NCBI RefSeq assembly: GCF_000295955.2
Contig: NZ_ALXE01000024.1
Location: 1-64,000 of the forward strand
Length of the DNA: 64,000 bases
From: Pantoea sp. A4
Lineage (GTDB): Bacteria; Pseudomonadota; Gammaproteobacteria; Enterobacterales; Enterobacteriaceae
Reading direction: 5' to 3'
Position 1 is the first letter of the stretch; every line of letters starts with the position of its first letter. The notes under the pieces were generated by a model. It did no database searches. It saw only the letters and a list, made by a program, of their open reading frames with translations, and was not told the DNA's origin. Shown here one piece after another: positions 22,601-31,426 of the stretch. The position numbers and the translations under genes were made by a program.

Positions 22601-24960
22601 TACTTGGCTGGCTACTTCGGGACAGATGCGGCACCAGCACTGAGGTGCCGTTACCTGCCCCGGACTGGGCGATGCAATACGCAACGCGTGAACACATCTG
22701 CACACTTTATCCGGGGAAAACCGCAAAAATACTGACTGCGCGCGGCATTACTCACAGTGAGGCAGAAGGTGAAGCCTATGCGGCGGTGATTACCAGCAGC
22801 GCCACCCGGCATCCTGAGGCGAACCTTTTGCAACTGCGCCTGCGCGGAGCAAGCGTCAATCAATACGCTCGAGCCAGTAGCGAGCTGGCCATAATGGATC
22901 TTGCTGGCCGTGGCGGCATGATGAGCCGTGAGCAGGTTGATGCCTGGCTACATAAATTTCACTTCCCCGCCAAAGACAAAATTGTGATGGAAGCGGCGTT
23001 ACTTTCCTCACTTGCTGCAGCGGGCAATCCGCCCGACTGGGCAAAGCACCACCTCACCTGCTGGAAAAAAGTCACTGAGTCACTATCCGCCGGATTAACG
23101 GATCGCAGCGCGCGTATTGTGCTTAAGGATGTGTTACTACAACAAGGTATCGTCAGGACAGTCGGTGAATCGATTGATTTTATGGCGGGATTGTCGCGTA
23201 TTCCGGGTAATCAACTGGAAAAAATGATGGCCGATACTCTGCTGGATATTCATCGCCAGCTTCCCGAATGGTCAGCAAAATACATGCCCCCGGACGCACT
23301 GTATCTTTTCTTCGGCAATCGTATTCCCGCTTCGATGAAAACGGTGCATATCAATCTTTCCTCTATGCCTGTCGGCTCGTCATTCCATCTACCCGCCAAT
23401 ATGCCCGAGCTGGAGCGGCTACACATTGAGGTCATGATGCCTGTGTCTGGGCGTGACTACTGGGTGGATTTGCCGGAAAACATGCCGCTGCTTAAGGATC
23501 TGAAGCTTACGCGTATCTCGCTTACTGAACCTACTGTGGCACTCAATAATCAACCTAAACTCACTTCAATTTTTATACGCGATGTTCATCATCTGGAGCA
23601 GCTACGACTTGAGGGGGATATGAGTGCGCTTTATCGCATCGAAGTCGGGTTCTCTCCACAGCTACGTCAGGTGGAGCTGGCGACCGAATTCCCCACGCTG
23701 CACACGCTATCATTATGCCGTAGCCAACAGTTGCAGCGAGTTAGCACTTCACATCCCCTGAATGCCCTGCTTTGCCTTTACCTTGATGGTAATGCGCTAA
23801 CCAGCCTGGCGGACTTTAATCAGCAGGCGATGCCTCGTTTAACCGTGGCATCACTGATCAGTAATCAGTTACGTTCGCTGGAGGGATTACCCCCAGAGTT
23901 ACCCCAGCTGGATCAGATTAGGTTAAATAACAACCGTTTTCGCAGTGTGACTGATGCAATCTGGCAGTTGCGCCCACAGGCACAGGTCTATTTGGATAAC
24001 AACCCGCTCTCCCTGCGGGTGATCGATGAGGCAAGACAGGTGGCTTTAGCGCCGGGCTATCGTGGCCCGGTGATATTCTTTTCTATGGCTGAAACCAGTA
24101 CCCGGCTCGCGCGGCCATTGCAAAATGCCGTCGCTGACTGGTTTCCTCAGCCGCTCGCGGCAGCCCGGATGCAAACCTGGAGTGGTTTTGCTGAACAGGA
24201 GTCGGCGCGCGAGTTCTCGCAGTTTCTCGATCGGCTACGCCTGACGGTCAATTACGATAGCGAAATGTTCCGCACAAACGTCAGATCCTGGCTCGACGAG
24301 CTGGAACAGAATGCTGCTCTGCGACAGGAGAGCTTCACCGCCAGCCATTGCGCGACCGACAGCTGTGAAGACCGCGTCTCGCTGGCTTACAACGAAATGA
24401 AAAAATTGCGTACTACGGCAGAAGTGAACAGTGGGCGCTATGATCGTGACCCCAAAGGATTCAGTGATAAATTGCGCGGCATCTACCGCCTTGAGTTACT
24501 GGATGGTATCGCCCGCGAGCATGTTTCTCGCCTGCGCGCGGTCGATCCGATCGAAGTCTATCTGGCCTATCAGGTAAAACTCCGTACTCAGCTCAAGCTG
24601 CCGATTGATACCGAAGATATGCGCTTTTTTGCTGTCTCTCATGTCACTCAGGCCGATATCAACAAAGCGTTACAAAGCGTGCTGACTGAAGAGGCGAAGG
24701 GATTTACCGCCTGGCTGGCGGGTAATCCGGCAATGCAGAACCTGCTGCAACGGCGCTATCCTGACGCATTCAGGCAGGCACAAGAGGCGGTTGAAGATGT
24801 GGTTGCCGATCCGGATGTTTACACAGCGCGAATCAATGCGTTGTTACGTAAAGACCACCTGGAGAATGATGCTGACGCGATGCGTGAAGCGGGGATTCAG
24901 CTGATGAAACAGCTAAACCTCGAACATTTTGGCCCGTTAGTACGCCAGTTTTTAAACTGA
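19678..24960 (+). CDS. Giant LRR-NEL E3 ubiquitin ligase-like protein (putative effector/toxin)
   Basis: A 1760-residue protein. The C-terminal ~280 residues (about 1481-1755) align along their length with the novel E3 ligase (NEL) domain of SspH2 and IpaH proteins. Shared blocks include ADWFPQ, FSQFLDRL, LRQESF, SCEDRVSLAYNEM, YRLELLDGIAREHV, IEVYLAYQ and DADAMREAGIQLMK. The catalytic Cys is 1563 and the conserved Asp 1565. A leucine-rich repeat block lies at about 1220-1450. The first ~1200 residues are of no family I can name with certainty; they resemble the long toxin-like N-termini of Pseudomonas LRR-NEL proteins and include a hydrophobic stretch at about 670-710. There is no Sec signal peptide. 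The ATG has AGGAG at 19667-19671; a GTG 25 codons upstream is less likely. Host-directed ubiquitin ligase activity is inferred. Confidence 0.85.
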   Translation: MFATLNTSSSPITLRPLIIDIDRNQRAANSTHPATENLFQAGVWRVLNKLGLAPALTEQQAVSWMKSYTRYQMAADQLARHSEDKNATAHQQDLLRAHFNMALMEAEYTGKLGAGDNAWLKGLEIVQSAQRNASDVTTGTLCWYYTGTDKTLPQKITLPHSLVMEQQSDRNSNGEVVLYNSLHAWNYFPEQASFQQFPDMRRLGQAVLSTSINGTFNPEESMLREQILLAAAPLQRPALERYFNRISLNPSLKHCQLRAEPLPGSDFQEKLNQFIHTAVRSVIANSPSATLLGERQKLAQQQFSALMKSDVTEFDTYLRQQVSADFSRALNQSDIRFNATLLDPDGIEIAINGLRGSLSEWADNLYRFRPDDNPLHSDNTFVSSRHLPGRIIHLGAEGARSLYQFFSTTNNERLPGEVRITQIPQGLILNQTTSSALDNMNRDVGLQRRILSQLRGGYVIDRYGSYLRSEHIQKSSASRKAWITLQKLNIERAAESAREGGVISAADEERIIALMERMAGGGKGTRYPNDRLSDCRLRYAPGGMVYPLDITLPEVYTVQLASSAPDERAFVYFPPGIYGQRLLPASTFLTYVVEDGANVRPLLRNLTAPGDLTQLDNVLKMASGSHFTLDAVALSGLEEGATRYFEQLIARAEANRYTRKHFINELLMKMAGYGAAVACIGTGGTFKLACGSLMLPFIAQGGRDIVRQLEQGETDSALLKTWLLLPDAADGLPALGMLLKATGRSVKKLSGLLGRKLSTPQQVADAVEEVVGWRKAIDAEGRLRSEVAASETVLDASSRYQPRQDLPGEFWQSADKVYIRDQGKAFEVYSDNGWRSVRLRDPAKPHAAGPKIIFRDNRWQLDTGGLNGGGVGQSRQNSFLIGIAEDQHALQNFLSAFDFGGGARGHVVLRGLIEQLRQGRLPARYHASVIPGQEWRALGMIGISPPTRVPAYSATFIRAASQGFVFADNRQGKALLGWLLRDRCGTSTEVPLPAPDWAMQYATREHICTLYPGKTAKILTARGITHSEAEGEAYAAVITSSATRHPEANLLQLRLRGASVNQYARASSELAIMDLAGRGGMMSREQVDAWLHKFHFPAKDKIVMEAALLSSLAAAGNPPDWAKHHLTCWKKVTESLSAGLTDRSARIVLKDVLLQQGIVRTVGESIDFMAGLSRIPGNQLEKMMADTLLDIHRQLPEWSAKYMPPDALYLFFGNRIPASMKTVHINLSSMPVGSSFHLPANMPELERLHIEVMMPVSGRDYWVDLPENMPLLKDLKLTRISLTEPTVALNNQPKLTSIFIRDVHHLEQLRLEGDMSALYRIEVGFSPQLRQVELATEFPTLHTLSLCRSQQLQRVSTSHPLNALLCLYLDGNALTSLADFNQQAMPRLTVASLISNQLRSLEGLPPELPQLDQIRLNNNRFRSVTDAIWQLRPQAQVYLDNNPLSLRVIDEARQVALAPGYRGPVIFFSMAETSTRLARPLQNAVADWFPQPLAAARMQTWSGFAEQESAREFSQFLDRLRLTVNYDSEMFRTNVRSWLDELEQNAALRQESFTASHCATDSCEDRVSLAYNEMKKLRTTAEVNSGRYDRDPKGFSDKLRGIYRLELLDGIAREHVSRLRAVDPIEVYLAYQVKLRTQLKLPIDTEDMRFFAVSHVTQADINKALQSVLTEEAKGFTAWLAGNPAMQNLLQRRYPDAFRQAQEAVEDVVADPDVYTARINALLRKDHLENDADAMREAGIQLMKQLNLEHFGPLVRQFLN

Positions 24961-24969
24961 TGGTGCCAG

Positions 24970-24997
24970 AGGTATCCGCGGTTGGGATACCTTTATT
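24970..24997 (+). terminator. Intrinsic terminator after the LRR-NEL gene
   Basis: Stem AGGTATCC / GGATACCT around a 7-base loop is followed by TTTATT. It lies ten bases after the stop codon and abuts the convergent bsmA gene. Confidence 0.75.
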
Positions 24998-25305
24998 CAA
25001 TGTGCTGGGCCAAAGAGAATCGCGCTGGCGTACCAGCGGCCAGGCCTGATGGTCTCATCCACCAGCAGAATCTGGTAGTAGGTCGCGCCAGCCTGATTGG
25101 CGCGCGCTGCCACGGCCCGTTGGGCATCATCCGGTGAGCCGATCACACTTACGCTTATCTCTCCCAGCCGGGTTAAGCCATAGCTCTGCGCCCGATTGAT
25201 CTCCTGCGCCTGTGCGCCAGGTGCTGGTGGTGCCTCTGGCTTCGGGTTGATCAACGAACAGCCACTGATTAAAAGCACGGCTGTGAGTAACAGACGCAGG
25301 CGCAT
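24997..25305 (-). CDS. bsmA: BsmA-like outer-membrane lipoprotein (DUF1471 family)
   Basis: A 102-residue lipoprotein. The signal sequence MRLRLLLTAVLLISGC ends in a lipobox with Cys16, a short Pro/Ala linker follows, and then a YhcN/DUF1471 domain (GEISVSVIGSPDDAQRAVAA ... GATYYQILLVDE ... ASAILF). In E. coli BsmA (YjfO) affects biofilm formation, motility and stress tolerance. The start follows AGGAA; a longer frame of 45 extra codons has no signal logic and overlaps the divergent yjfP promoter. Confidence 0.85.
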   Translation of the reverse strand: MRLRLLLTAVLLISGCSLINPKPEAPPAPGAQAQEINRAQSYGLTRLGEISVSVIGSPDDAQRAVAARANQAGATYYQILLVDETIRPGRWYASAILFGPAH

Positions 25306-25405
25306 ACCGGTTCCTGAAGAAATTTCACCTGTCTGAAGTGTGAACGATTTCGCCATTTCCTGCCAGCGACTTACACTGGGCGCTGACCATGATGCAGGAG
25401 GAAAC

Positions 25406-26155
25406 ATGATAGAACTTACAACGGAAACGCTGGCTGGCATTGAGTGCCTGCACGCCGCGCCTGCGGGCTCTCAGCAGCAACCTTTGCCAACGGTGCTGTT
25501 CTGGCATGGTTTCACCTCTTCAAAAGAGGTCTATGCCTATTTTGCGGTGGCGCTGGCGCAGGCGGGATTTCGTGCCGTGATACCGGACTCCGCCATGCAT
25601 GGTGCCCGCTACGACGGGGACAGCGAAATGCGCATGGCCCATTTTTGGCAGATCCTGAAAAGCAATATTGACGAAGTCCCGGCGCTTGAGGCTGCACTTC
25701 GCGCCCACAACTGGGTTGATAACCAACGCTTTGCGGTTGCTGGGGCCTCGCAAGGTGGGATGACGGCTCTCGGTGCCATGGCGCGTTATCCGCATCTGCA
25801 CAGCATCGCCTGCCTGATGGGATCGGGCTATTTTATGCAGCTCAGCCACCGCCTGTTTCCCCCTCTGGAGGCAAAGACACCGGAGCAGCAGCAGGTTTTT
25901 GCGGCAACCATGGCACCGCTGGCGGAGTACGACCCTTGCCAGCAGCTGGAAAAACTGAGCCAGCGACCGTTGTTTTTATGGCACGGCGAGGCCGACGAAG
26001 TGGTGCCGTTTGTTGAAACGCAACGCTTAGATCAGGCACTGCGTGAGCGGCAGTGGGATGCCCAGCTCACTTCGCTGTCAGAGCCGCATATTGGCCATAA
26101 AATCACCCCGGCAGCCCTGACTGCGCTAGTCAGCTTTTTTAAGCACCATCTTTAA
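25406..26155 (+). CDS. yjfP: Alpha/beta-hydrolase YjfP (esterase)
   Basis: A 249-residue serine hydrolase of the dienelactone hydrolase/prolyl oligopeptidase type, the same length as E. coli YjfP. It shows the oxyanion loop FWHGFTSS, the nucleophile elbow GASQGG, a likely acid Asp in LWHGEADEVVPF and a His in PHIGHKITP. The start MIELTTE has AGGAGG in front; the frame extends 22 codons further upstream without support. In E. coli YjfP has carboxylesterase activity on short acyl esters; the natural substrate is unclear. Confidence 0.9.
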   Translation: MIELTTETLAGIECLHAAPAGSQQQPLPTVLFWHGFTSSKEVYAYFAVALAQAGFRAVIPDSAMHGARYDGDSEMRMAHFWQILKSNIDEVPALEAALRAHNWVDNQRFAVAGASQGGMTALGAMARYPHLHSIACLMGSGYFMQLSHRLFPPLEAKTPEQQQVFAATMAPLAEYDPCQQLEKLSQRPLFLWHGEADEVVPFVETQRLDQALRERQWDAQLTSLSEPHIGHKITPAALTALVSFFKHHL

Positions 26156-26220
26156 GTCGCGCAATAGCACGAAAACGCCTGGCAACAGGCGATTGCAGGC
26201 AGATTTGATGAATTGTTCGC

Positions 26221-26249
26221 TTGAGTTTCCCCTGGCAGATCAGTATGAT
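26221..26249 (+). promoter_or_regulatory. Predicted sigma-70 promoter of the rpsF operon
   Basis: TTGAGT at 26221-26226 and TATGAT at 26244-26249 are separated by exactly 17 bp. Transcription would start near 26256 and give a leader of about 117 bases. Confidence 0.65.
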
Positions 26250-26276
26250 TACGCGTCAATTTTCAGCCGCATTCTC

Positions 26277-26768
<492 letters not shown>

Positions 26769-26774
26769 TCGCGC

Positions 26775-27324
<550 letters not shown>

Positions 27325-27363
27325 TCGGCAACTGTCCATTAACGACTTTAAGAGGATAAGGTA

Positions 27364-27813
27364 ATGCAAGTTATTCTGCTTGATAAAGTAGCAAACCTGG
27401 GCAGCCTGGGTGACCAGGTTAACGTTAAAGCGGGCTACGCTCGTAACTTCCTGGTACCACAGGGCAAAGCTGTTCCTGCTACCAAGAAAAACGTTGAGTT
27501 CTTCGAAACTCGCCGCGCTGAACTGGAAGCTAAACTGGCTGACGTTCTGGCAGCTGCCGACGCTCGCGCTGAGAAAATCAGTGCACTGGGCACCGTTACT
27601 ATCGCGTCTAAATCAGGCGACGCTGGTAAGTTGTTCGGTTCCATCGGTACTCGCGACATCGCTGATGCAATTACTGCAGCAGGCGCTGACGTGGCTAAGA
27701 GCGAAGTTCGTTTACCGAACGGCGTTCTGCGCACCACTGGTGAGCACGAAGTGAACATCCAGGTTCATAGCGAAGTCTTCGCTAAACTGGTTGTGAGCGT
27801 AGTTGCTGAGTAA
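27364..27813 (+). CDS. rplI: 50S ribosomal protein L9
   Basis: A 149-residue large-subunit protein with an N-terminal RNA-binding domain ([32 protein letters not shown]), a long connecting helix (about 41-75) and a C-terminal domain ([12 protein letters not shown]). It is the last gene of the operon, with AAGAGGATAAGG in front and a strong terminator behind. Confidence 0.98.
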   Translation: MQVILLDKVANLGSLGDQVNVKAGYARNFLVPQGKAVPATKKNVEFFETRRAELEAKLADVLAAADARAEKISALGTVTIASKSGDAGKLFGSIGTRDIADAITAAGADVAKSEVRLPNGVLRTTGEHEVNIQVHSEVFAKLVVSVVAE

Positions 27814-27830
27814 TTTTACTCAGTGATGCG

Positions 27831-27857
27831 AAAACGCCGGCCTTGTGCCGGCGTTTT
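27831..27857 (+). terminator. Intrinsic terminator of rpsF-priB-rpsR-rplI
   Basis: AAAACGCCGGC, loop CTTGT, GCCGGCGTTTTT. The A/T flanks make it able to act on both strands, so it may also serve the convergent ytfB gene. Confidence 0.92.
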
Positions 27858-27869
27858 TGTTTCTGCTAT

Positions 27870-28406
27870 TTACTGCGCGCGGATAAAGCTGCCGTCATTC
27901 TGGCGAGTAAACAGCACCGGGCCATTGCTGCCATCCACGGTTAATCCTGTCACCTGCCCCTGATTATTCAGGCGAATCTTCACTTGCTGTCCAGTCTGTA
28001 GGGCGCTCAGTGGATGATCGCTGCCTTCCACATTCGCCATCGCAAACACATCACCCACCGGTAAATTGTTATCCCGGAACAGTTGCGCCAGCGTCTGTCC
28101 TGCGGCAATGGTATAGCTGCGCCAGCTTCCCTGTGAGTCCACCTGCGGTTTGCTATTACTGCTGTTATTGTAAATATCTGCCTGCATCGGCACTTCTTTG
28201 CCATTATCTGACGTGACTGGCGTTGTCACAGGAAACTGCTGAGGAGAGCCACTCGGCCAGAGAAAGGCGAGCAGAATGACCACCAGGGCGATAATAATGC
28301 CGCGGCGATGGAAGTACGGTAGGGGGTCCATCCAACGGATGCCGTCGGTAAAATGCCAGAAGCGATAAAACCACTCCGCAAAGCGAGATGGTGAACGAGT
28401 TGCCAT
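27870..28406 (-). CDS. ytfB: OapA-family cell-envelope protein YtfB
   Basis: A 178-residue protein with an N-terminal cytosolic segment, one membrane helix (about residues 34-52, after RRG) and a periplasmic OapA/LysM-like domain in the last ~85 residues (SYTIAAGQTLAQLFRDNNLP ... GQQVKIRLNNQG ... VLFTRQNDGSFIRA). E. coli YtfB (212 residues) localises to the septum and binds glycans; the linker here is shorter. The ATG at residue 40 of a longer frame is chosen because AGGAGG lies seven bases before it. Confidence 0.88.
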   Translation of the reverse strand: MATRSPSRFAEWFYRFWHFTDGIRWMDPLPYFHRRGIIIALVVILLAFLWPSGSPQQFPVTTPVTSDNGKEVPMQADIYNNSSNSKPQVDSQGSWRSYTIAAGQTLAQLFRDNNLPVGDVFAMANVEGSDHPLSALQTGQQVKIRLNNQGQVTGLTVDGSNGPVLFTRQNDGSFIRAQ

Positions 28407-28736
28407 GTGTACCTCCTCTTCACCGGTCTCTGGTCTGCTGCGGCTGACGGGCCACAGACGAGGGAGCCGGGGTAAAGTGCGCGCAGTGCGCGTCCTGCGG
28501 CGGCGTGGGGCGATTTGGCCCATGAGTTCTCTCTTGTTACAGTTGCGGCAAGGTTAACCTTGTCCTTTTATTAGTATGGGCAATGCTGGCGGGAACTCCC
28601 CGTCAGCATTGAGAAATTTGACTTGTGTATTGTTTCTCTTTCAGCGGAAAAAGTCATCCAGGCAGCGCGGGATTTTACGCCAGCGGCCTGCACCTGCTAT
28701 GCTGCCGGTTCAAATTTTTGTGATAAAGGAACGAAG

Positions 28737-29357
28737 ATGACTACCCCTTCTTTTGACAGCGTCGAAGCACAGGCAAGTTACGGTATTGGTTTACAGGTTG
28801 GCCAGCAGCTGCTGGAGTCTGGTTTGCAGGGTCTGCAGCCAGAAGCACTGCTCGCTGGTCTGCGCGATGCGCTGGAAGGGAACTCACCGGCAGTACCGGT
28901 AGATGTAGTACACCGCGCTCTGCGTGAAGTTCATGAGCGTGCGGAAGGCGTGCGTCGTGAGCGCACCGAAGCCATGGCAGCAGAAGGCCAGAAGTTCCTG
29001 GCGGAAAACGCCCAACGTGAAGGTGTTAACAGCACCGAATCTGGTCTGCAGTTCAGCGTGATCACCCAGGGTGAAGGTGCAATTCCAGCACGCCAGGATC
29101 GCGTACGTGTTCACTACACCGGCAAACTGATCGACGGTACTGTGTTTGATAGCTCAGTAGCGCGTGGCGAACCGGCTGAATTCCCGGTAAGTGGCGTGAT
29201 CCCAGGCTGGATCGAAGCGCTGACGCTGATGCCAGTGGGTTCTAAATGGGAACTGGTTATCCCACAGAACCTGGCTTACGGCGAGCGTGGTGCGGGTGCT
29301 TCAATCCCACCATTCAGCACCCTGGTGTTTGAAGTGGAGCTGCTGGAAATTCTGTAA
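28737..29357 (+). CDS. fklB: FKBP-type peptidyl-prolyl isomerase FklB (FKBP22)
   Basis: A 206-residue cytosolic prolyl isomerase, the same length as E. coli FklB. The N-terminal domain (about 1-95) forms the dimerisation helices. The C-terminal FKBP domain (about 105-206) shows [30 protein letters not shown], and [31 protein letters not shown] precedes the ATG. A terminator follows. Confidence 0.96.
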   Translation: MTTPSFDSVEAQASYGIGLQVGQQLLESGLQGLQPEALLAGLRDALEGNSPAVPVDVVHRALREVHERAEGVRRERTEAMAAEGQKFLAENAQREGVNSTESGLQFSVITQGEGAIPARQDRVRVHYTGKLIDGTVFDSSVARGEPAEFPVSGVIPGWIEALTLMPVGSKWELVIPQNLAYGERGAGASIPPFSTLVFEVELLEIL

Positions 29358-29376
29358 TTTCCCTGCACGCCAACAG

Positions 29377-29413
29377 AGCCTGAGTCGGGTTGAACCCGGC
29401 TCAGGCTTTTTTG
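29377..29413 (+). terminator. Intrinsic terminator after fklB
   Basis: AGCCTGAG-T-CGGGTT pairs with ACCCG-G-CTCAGGCT around a two-base loop and is followed by six T. Confidence 0.85.
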
Positions 29414-29565
29414 TTTCTGGTGACAAATGCAGAACTATGATACTGATATGTCTAAATAATATTCCGGATTTTGCTCGCGAGATCGTTACGGCTGGCCTGG
29501 CTGCTAAAATGTAAATGAGACGCGCAGGGCATCGCGCCCGGAAATTGCAGACAATGAGGTGACTT

Positions 29566-30315
29566 ATGTTAGAAAAAATCTGCCAGCTGGCTCGTGAAGC
29601 GGGCGATGCCATCATGCAGGTATATAACGCTGAAACGCCGCTGGATATCGATCGCAAATCCGATGACTCACCGGTAACCGCAGCGGATATCGCCGCACAC
29701 AAAATCATTATTGGTGGCCTGGCACAGTTGGACGCCGCCACGCCCGTGCTGTCTGAAGAAGATCCTCCCGCCTGGGAAGTGCGCCAGCACTGGCAGCGCT
29801 ACTGGCTGGTCGACCCGCTGGATGGCACCAAAGAGTTTATTAAACGCAACGGTGAATTCACCGTGAATATCGCGCTGATTGAAGCCGGTAAACCGGTGCT
29901 GGGCGTGGTATACGCACCGGTATTAGATGTGATGTATGCAGCGGCCGACGGCAAGGCGTGGAAAGAAGAGCAGGGCCAGCCGCGCCAGTCGATTCACATT
30001 AAAGAAGCCCATCCGCCGCTGGTGGTGGTAAGCCGTTCACATGCGGCGAAAGACGAAGAGCTGAAAGATTACCTCACCCATCTGGGCGAGCATCAGACCA
30101 CGGCCATTGGCTCATCACTGAAATTCTGCCTGGTTGCCGAGGGTAAAGCGCAGCTCTACCCTCGTTTCGGGCCTACCAATATCTGGGATACCGGAGCAGG
30201 CCATGCGGTGGCTATCGCTGCTGGCGCGCACGTCAATGACTGGAAAGGTCATACGCTGGACTACTCGCCGCGCGAATCTTTCCTCAACCCCGGTTTCCGC
30301 GTCTCAATCCTCTAA
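29566..30315 (+). CDS. cysQ: 3'(2'),5'-bisphosphate nucleotidase CysQ
   Basis: A 249-residue Mg-dependent, lithium-sensitive phosphatase that hydrolyses 3'-phosphoadenosine 5'-phosphate, a by-product of sulfate assimilation. Inositol-monophosphatase-fold motifs are present: [20 protein letters not shown], the metal-binding [23 protein letters not shown], and [24 protein letters not shown] precedes the ATG. It is convergent with ytfJ with only one base between the stops. Confidence 0.96.
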   Translation: MLEKICQLAREAGDAIMQVYNAETPLDIDRKSDDSPVTAADIAAHKIIIGGLAQLDAATPVLSEEDPPAWEVRQHWQRYWLVDPLDGTKEFIKRNGEFTVNIALIEAGKPVLGVVYAPVLDVMYAAADGKAWKEEQGQPRQSIHIKEAHPPLVVVSRSHAAKDEELKDYLTHLGEHQTTAIGSSLKFCLVAEGKAQLYPRFGPTNIWDTGAGHAVAIAAGAHVNDWKGHTLDYSPRESFLNPGFRVSIL

Positions 30316-30316
30316 G

Positions 30317-30871
30317 CTACTTGAGTAGTTCGTGCAGCAGCGTAATCGCCTGCTGCACCTCTTGTTCGCTCAGCGCACCATCTTTTACCCAACGCACTAC
30401 GCCTTGTTTATCCAATACCACTACGGCTGAACCTGCGGGTTTGAGCAGCCAGGCTTTTTGCACGTTACCGTTATCATCAATGACAAACTGCGACCACGGA
30501 TACTGCTGTTTATTACTTTTGATGCTGCTGGTGACAAACATACCGGTGCCGGGAATGGCGTCGTCAGTGTTGACGATAGTGGTGGTTTGATAGCGGTCAC
30601 GGGGGAAGTTAGCGCTCTTAATCGCTTCAATCATGGCGGCATTCATCTCTTTCGCAGACGATCGTCCGGCAATCGGCAGTACCACACGTACCTTCCCTGC
30701 CAGTTGAGCGCTATTCCACGGCTGGTAGCTGAACTTATCTTGCTTTAAGACTAACTCACCTTCGTCTTTAACCCCGACCGCGGGCACACGTTCACCGATT
30801 TTCAAGTTATGAGCCAGTGCCAGAGCGGGAAACAGCAGGGCGATTGTGGCTATCAGAGGGAAAATTCGCAT
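30317..30871 (-). CDS. ytfJ: Periplasmic thioredoxin-fold protein YtfJ
   Basis: A 184-residue exported protein, matching E. coli YtfJ in length. Signal peptide MRIFPLIATIALLFPALALA is followed by HNLKIGERVPAVGV. Family blocks include AGKVRVVLPIAGRSSAKEMNA, RYQTTTIVNTDDAIPGTGMFV and PWSQFVIDDNG. There is no CxxC active site. The third codon after an upstream ATG is used as start because AAGGA is nine bases from it but directly abuts the upstream one. Function unknown. Confidence 0.9.
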   Translation of the reverse strand: MRIFPLIATIALLFPALALAHNLKIGERVPAVGVKDEGELVLKQDKFSYQPWNSAQLAGKVRVVLPIAGRSSAKEMNAAMIEAIKSANFPRDRYQTTTIVNTDDAIPGTGMFVTSSIKSNKQQYPWSQFVIDDNGNVQKAWLLKPAGSAVVVLDKQGVVRWVKDGALSEQEVQQAITLLHELLK

Positions 30872-31185
30872 CAGATACATTCCTTATGTGGTTCGACCAG
30901 TTGTTTCATTTTACTGCAATATCCGACGAGGATGATGCGCCTGTCGTACAGTAATTGTAGCTTTGCAAGGCAGGACACAAATCCACACAGAGCGAATGTT
31001 TATACTGAATAAGCAGAAGGCAATAACAGAGTCTTCTGTAATAATATGTCAGTTCAGTAAAAAAAGTCGCTTTTAGGAACATAGGTAACGCCTGATGTTC
31101 TATAGTGTTCTGACATTTGCGCTTCATGAGCTCGTACCGAATTTGGCAACGACGAAGCGTTATTGAAAATTTACAGGAGTTAAGT
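30872..31185. other. Intergenic region between divergent ytfJ and ytfK
   Basis: No gene is seen. For ytfK, 31110-31127 has one good half (CTGACAT) and one poor half of a PhoB-type box; ytfK belongs to the Pho regulon in E. coli, but the match is too weak to call. TATAGT at 31101-31106 is a -10-like hexamer without a partner. The ytfK RBS is CAGGAG just before 31186. Confidence 0.4.
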
Positions 31186-31392
31186 ATGAAGATCTTCCAG
31201 CGCTACAATCCGCTGCAAATTGCGAAATATGTGAAAACGCTGTTCAAAGGAAGGTTATACATCAAGGATGTTGGCGCATTCGAATTCGACAAAGGCAAAG
31301 TGCTGATTCCACGTGTCCGTGACAAACAGCATCTGAGTGTGATGTCTGAAGTGAATCGCCAGGTACTGCGGCTACAAGCTGAGTACCAGTAA
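31186..31392 (+). CDS. ytfK: Small stress protein YtfK
   Basis: A 68-residue DUF1107 protein. [38 protein letters not shown] and [16 protein letters not shown] are nearly the E. coli sequence. E. coli YtfK binds SpoT and tilts it toward (p)ppGpp synthesis during phosphate or fatty-acid starvation. The start follows CAGGAGTTAAGT; an upstream in-frame ATG adds 23 residues that are not conserved. Confidence 0.93.
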   Translation: MKIFQRYNPLQIAKYVKTLFKGRLYIKDVGAFEFDKGKVLIPRVRDKQHLSVMSEVNRQVLRLQAEYQ

Positions 31393-31395
31393 GTA

Positions 31396-31421
31396 CAAAA
31401 AGGGCGGCTCTCAGGCCGCCC
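31396..31421 (-). terminator. Intrinsic terminator of ytfL
   Basis: On the minus strand GGGCGGC, a six-base loop, GCCGCCC and then TTTTT. On the plus strand no T run follows, so it mainly serves ytfL. Confidence 0.8.
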
Positions 31422-31426
31422 ATAGA

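Noticed and set aside
30872..31185. PhoB box before ytfK
   Set aside because: Only one half-site is good; the second half matches four of seven positions and no suitable -10 follows at the right distance.
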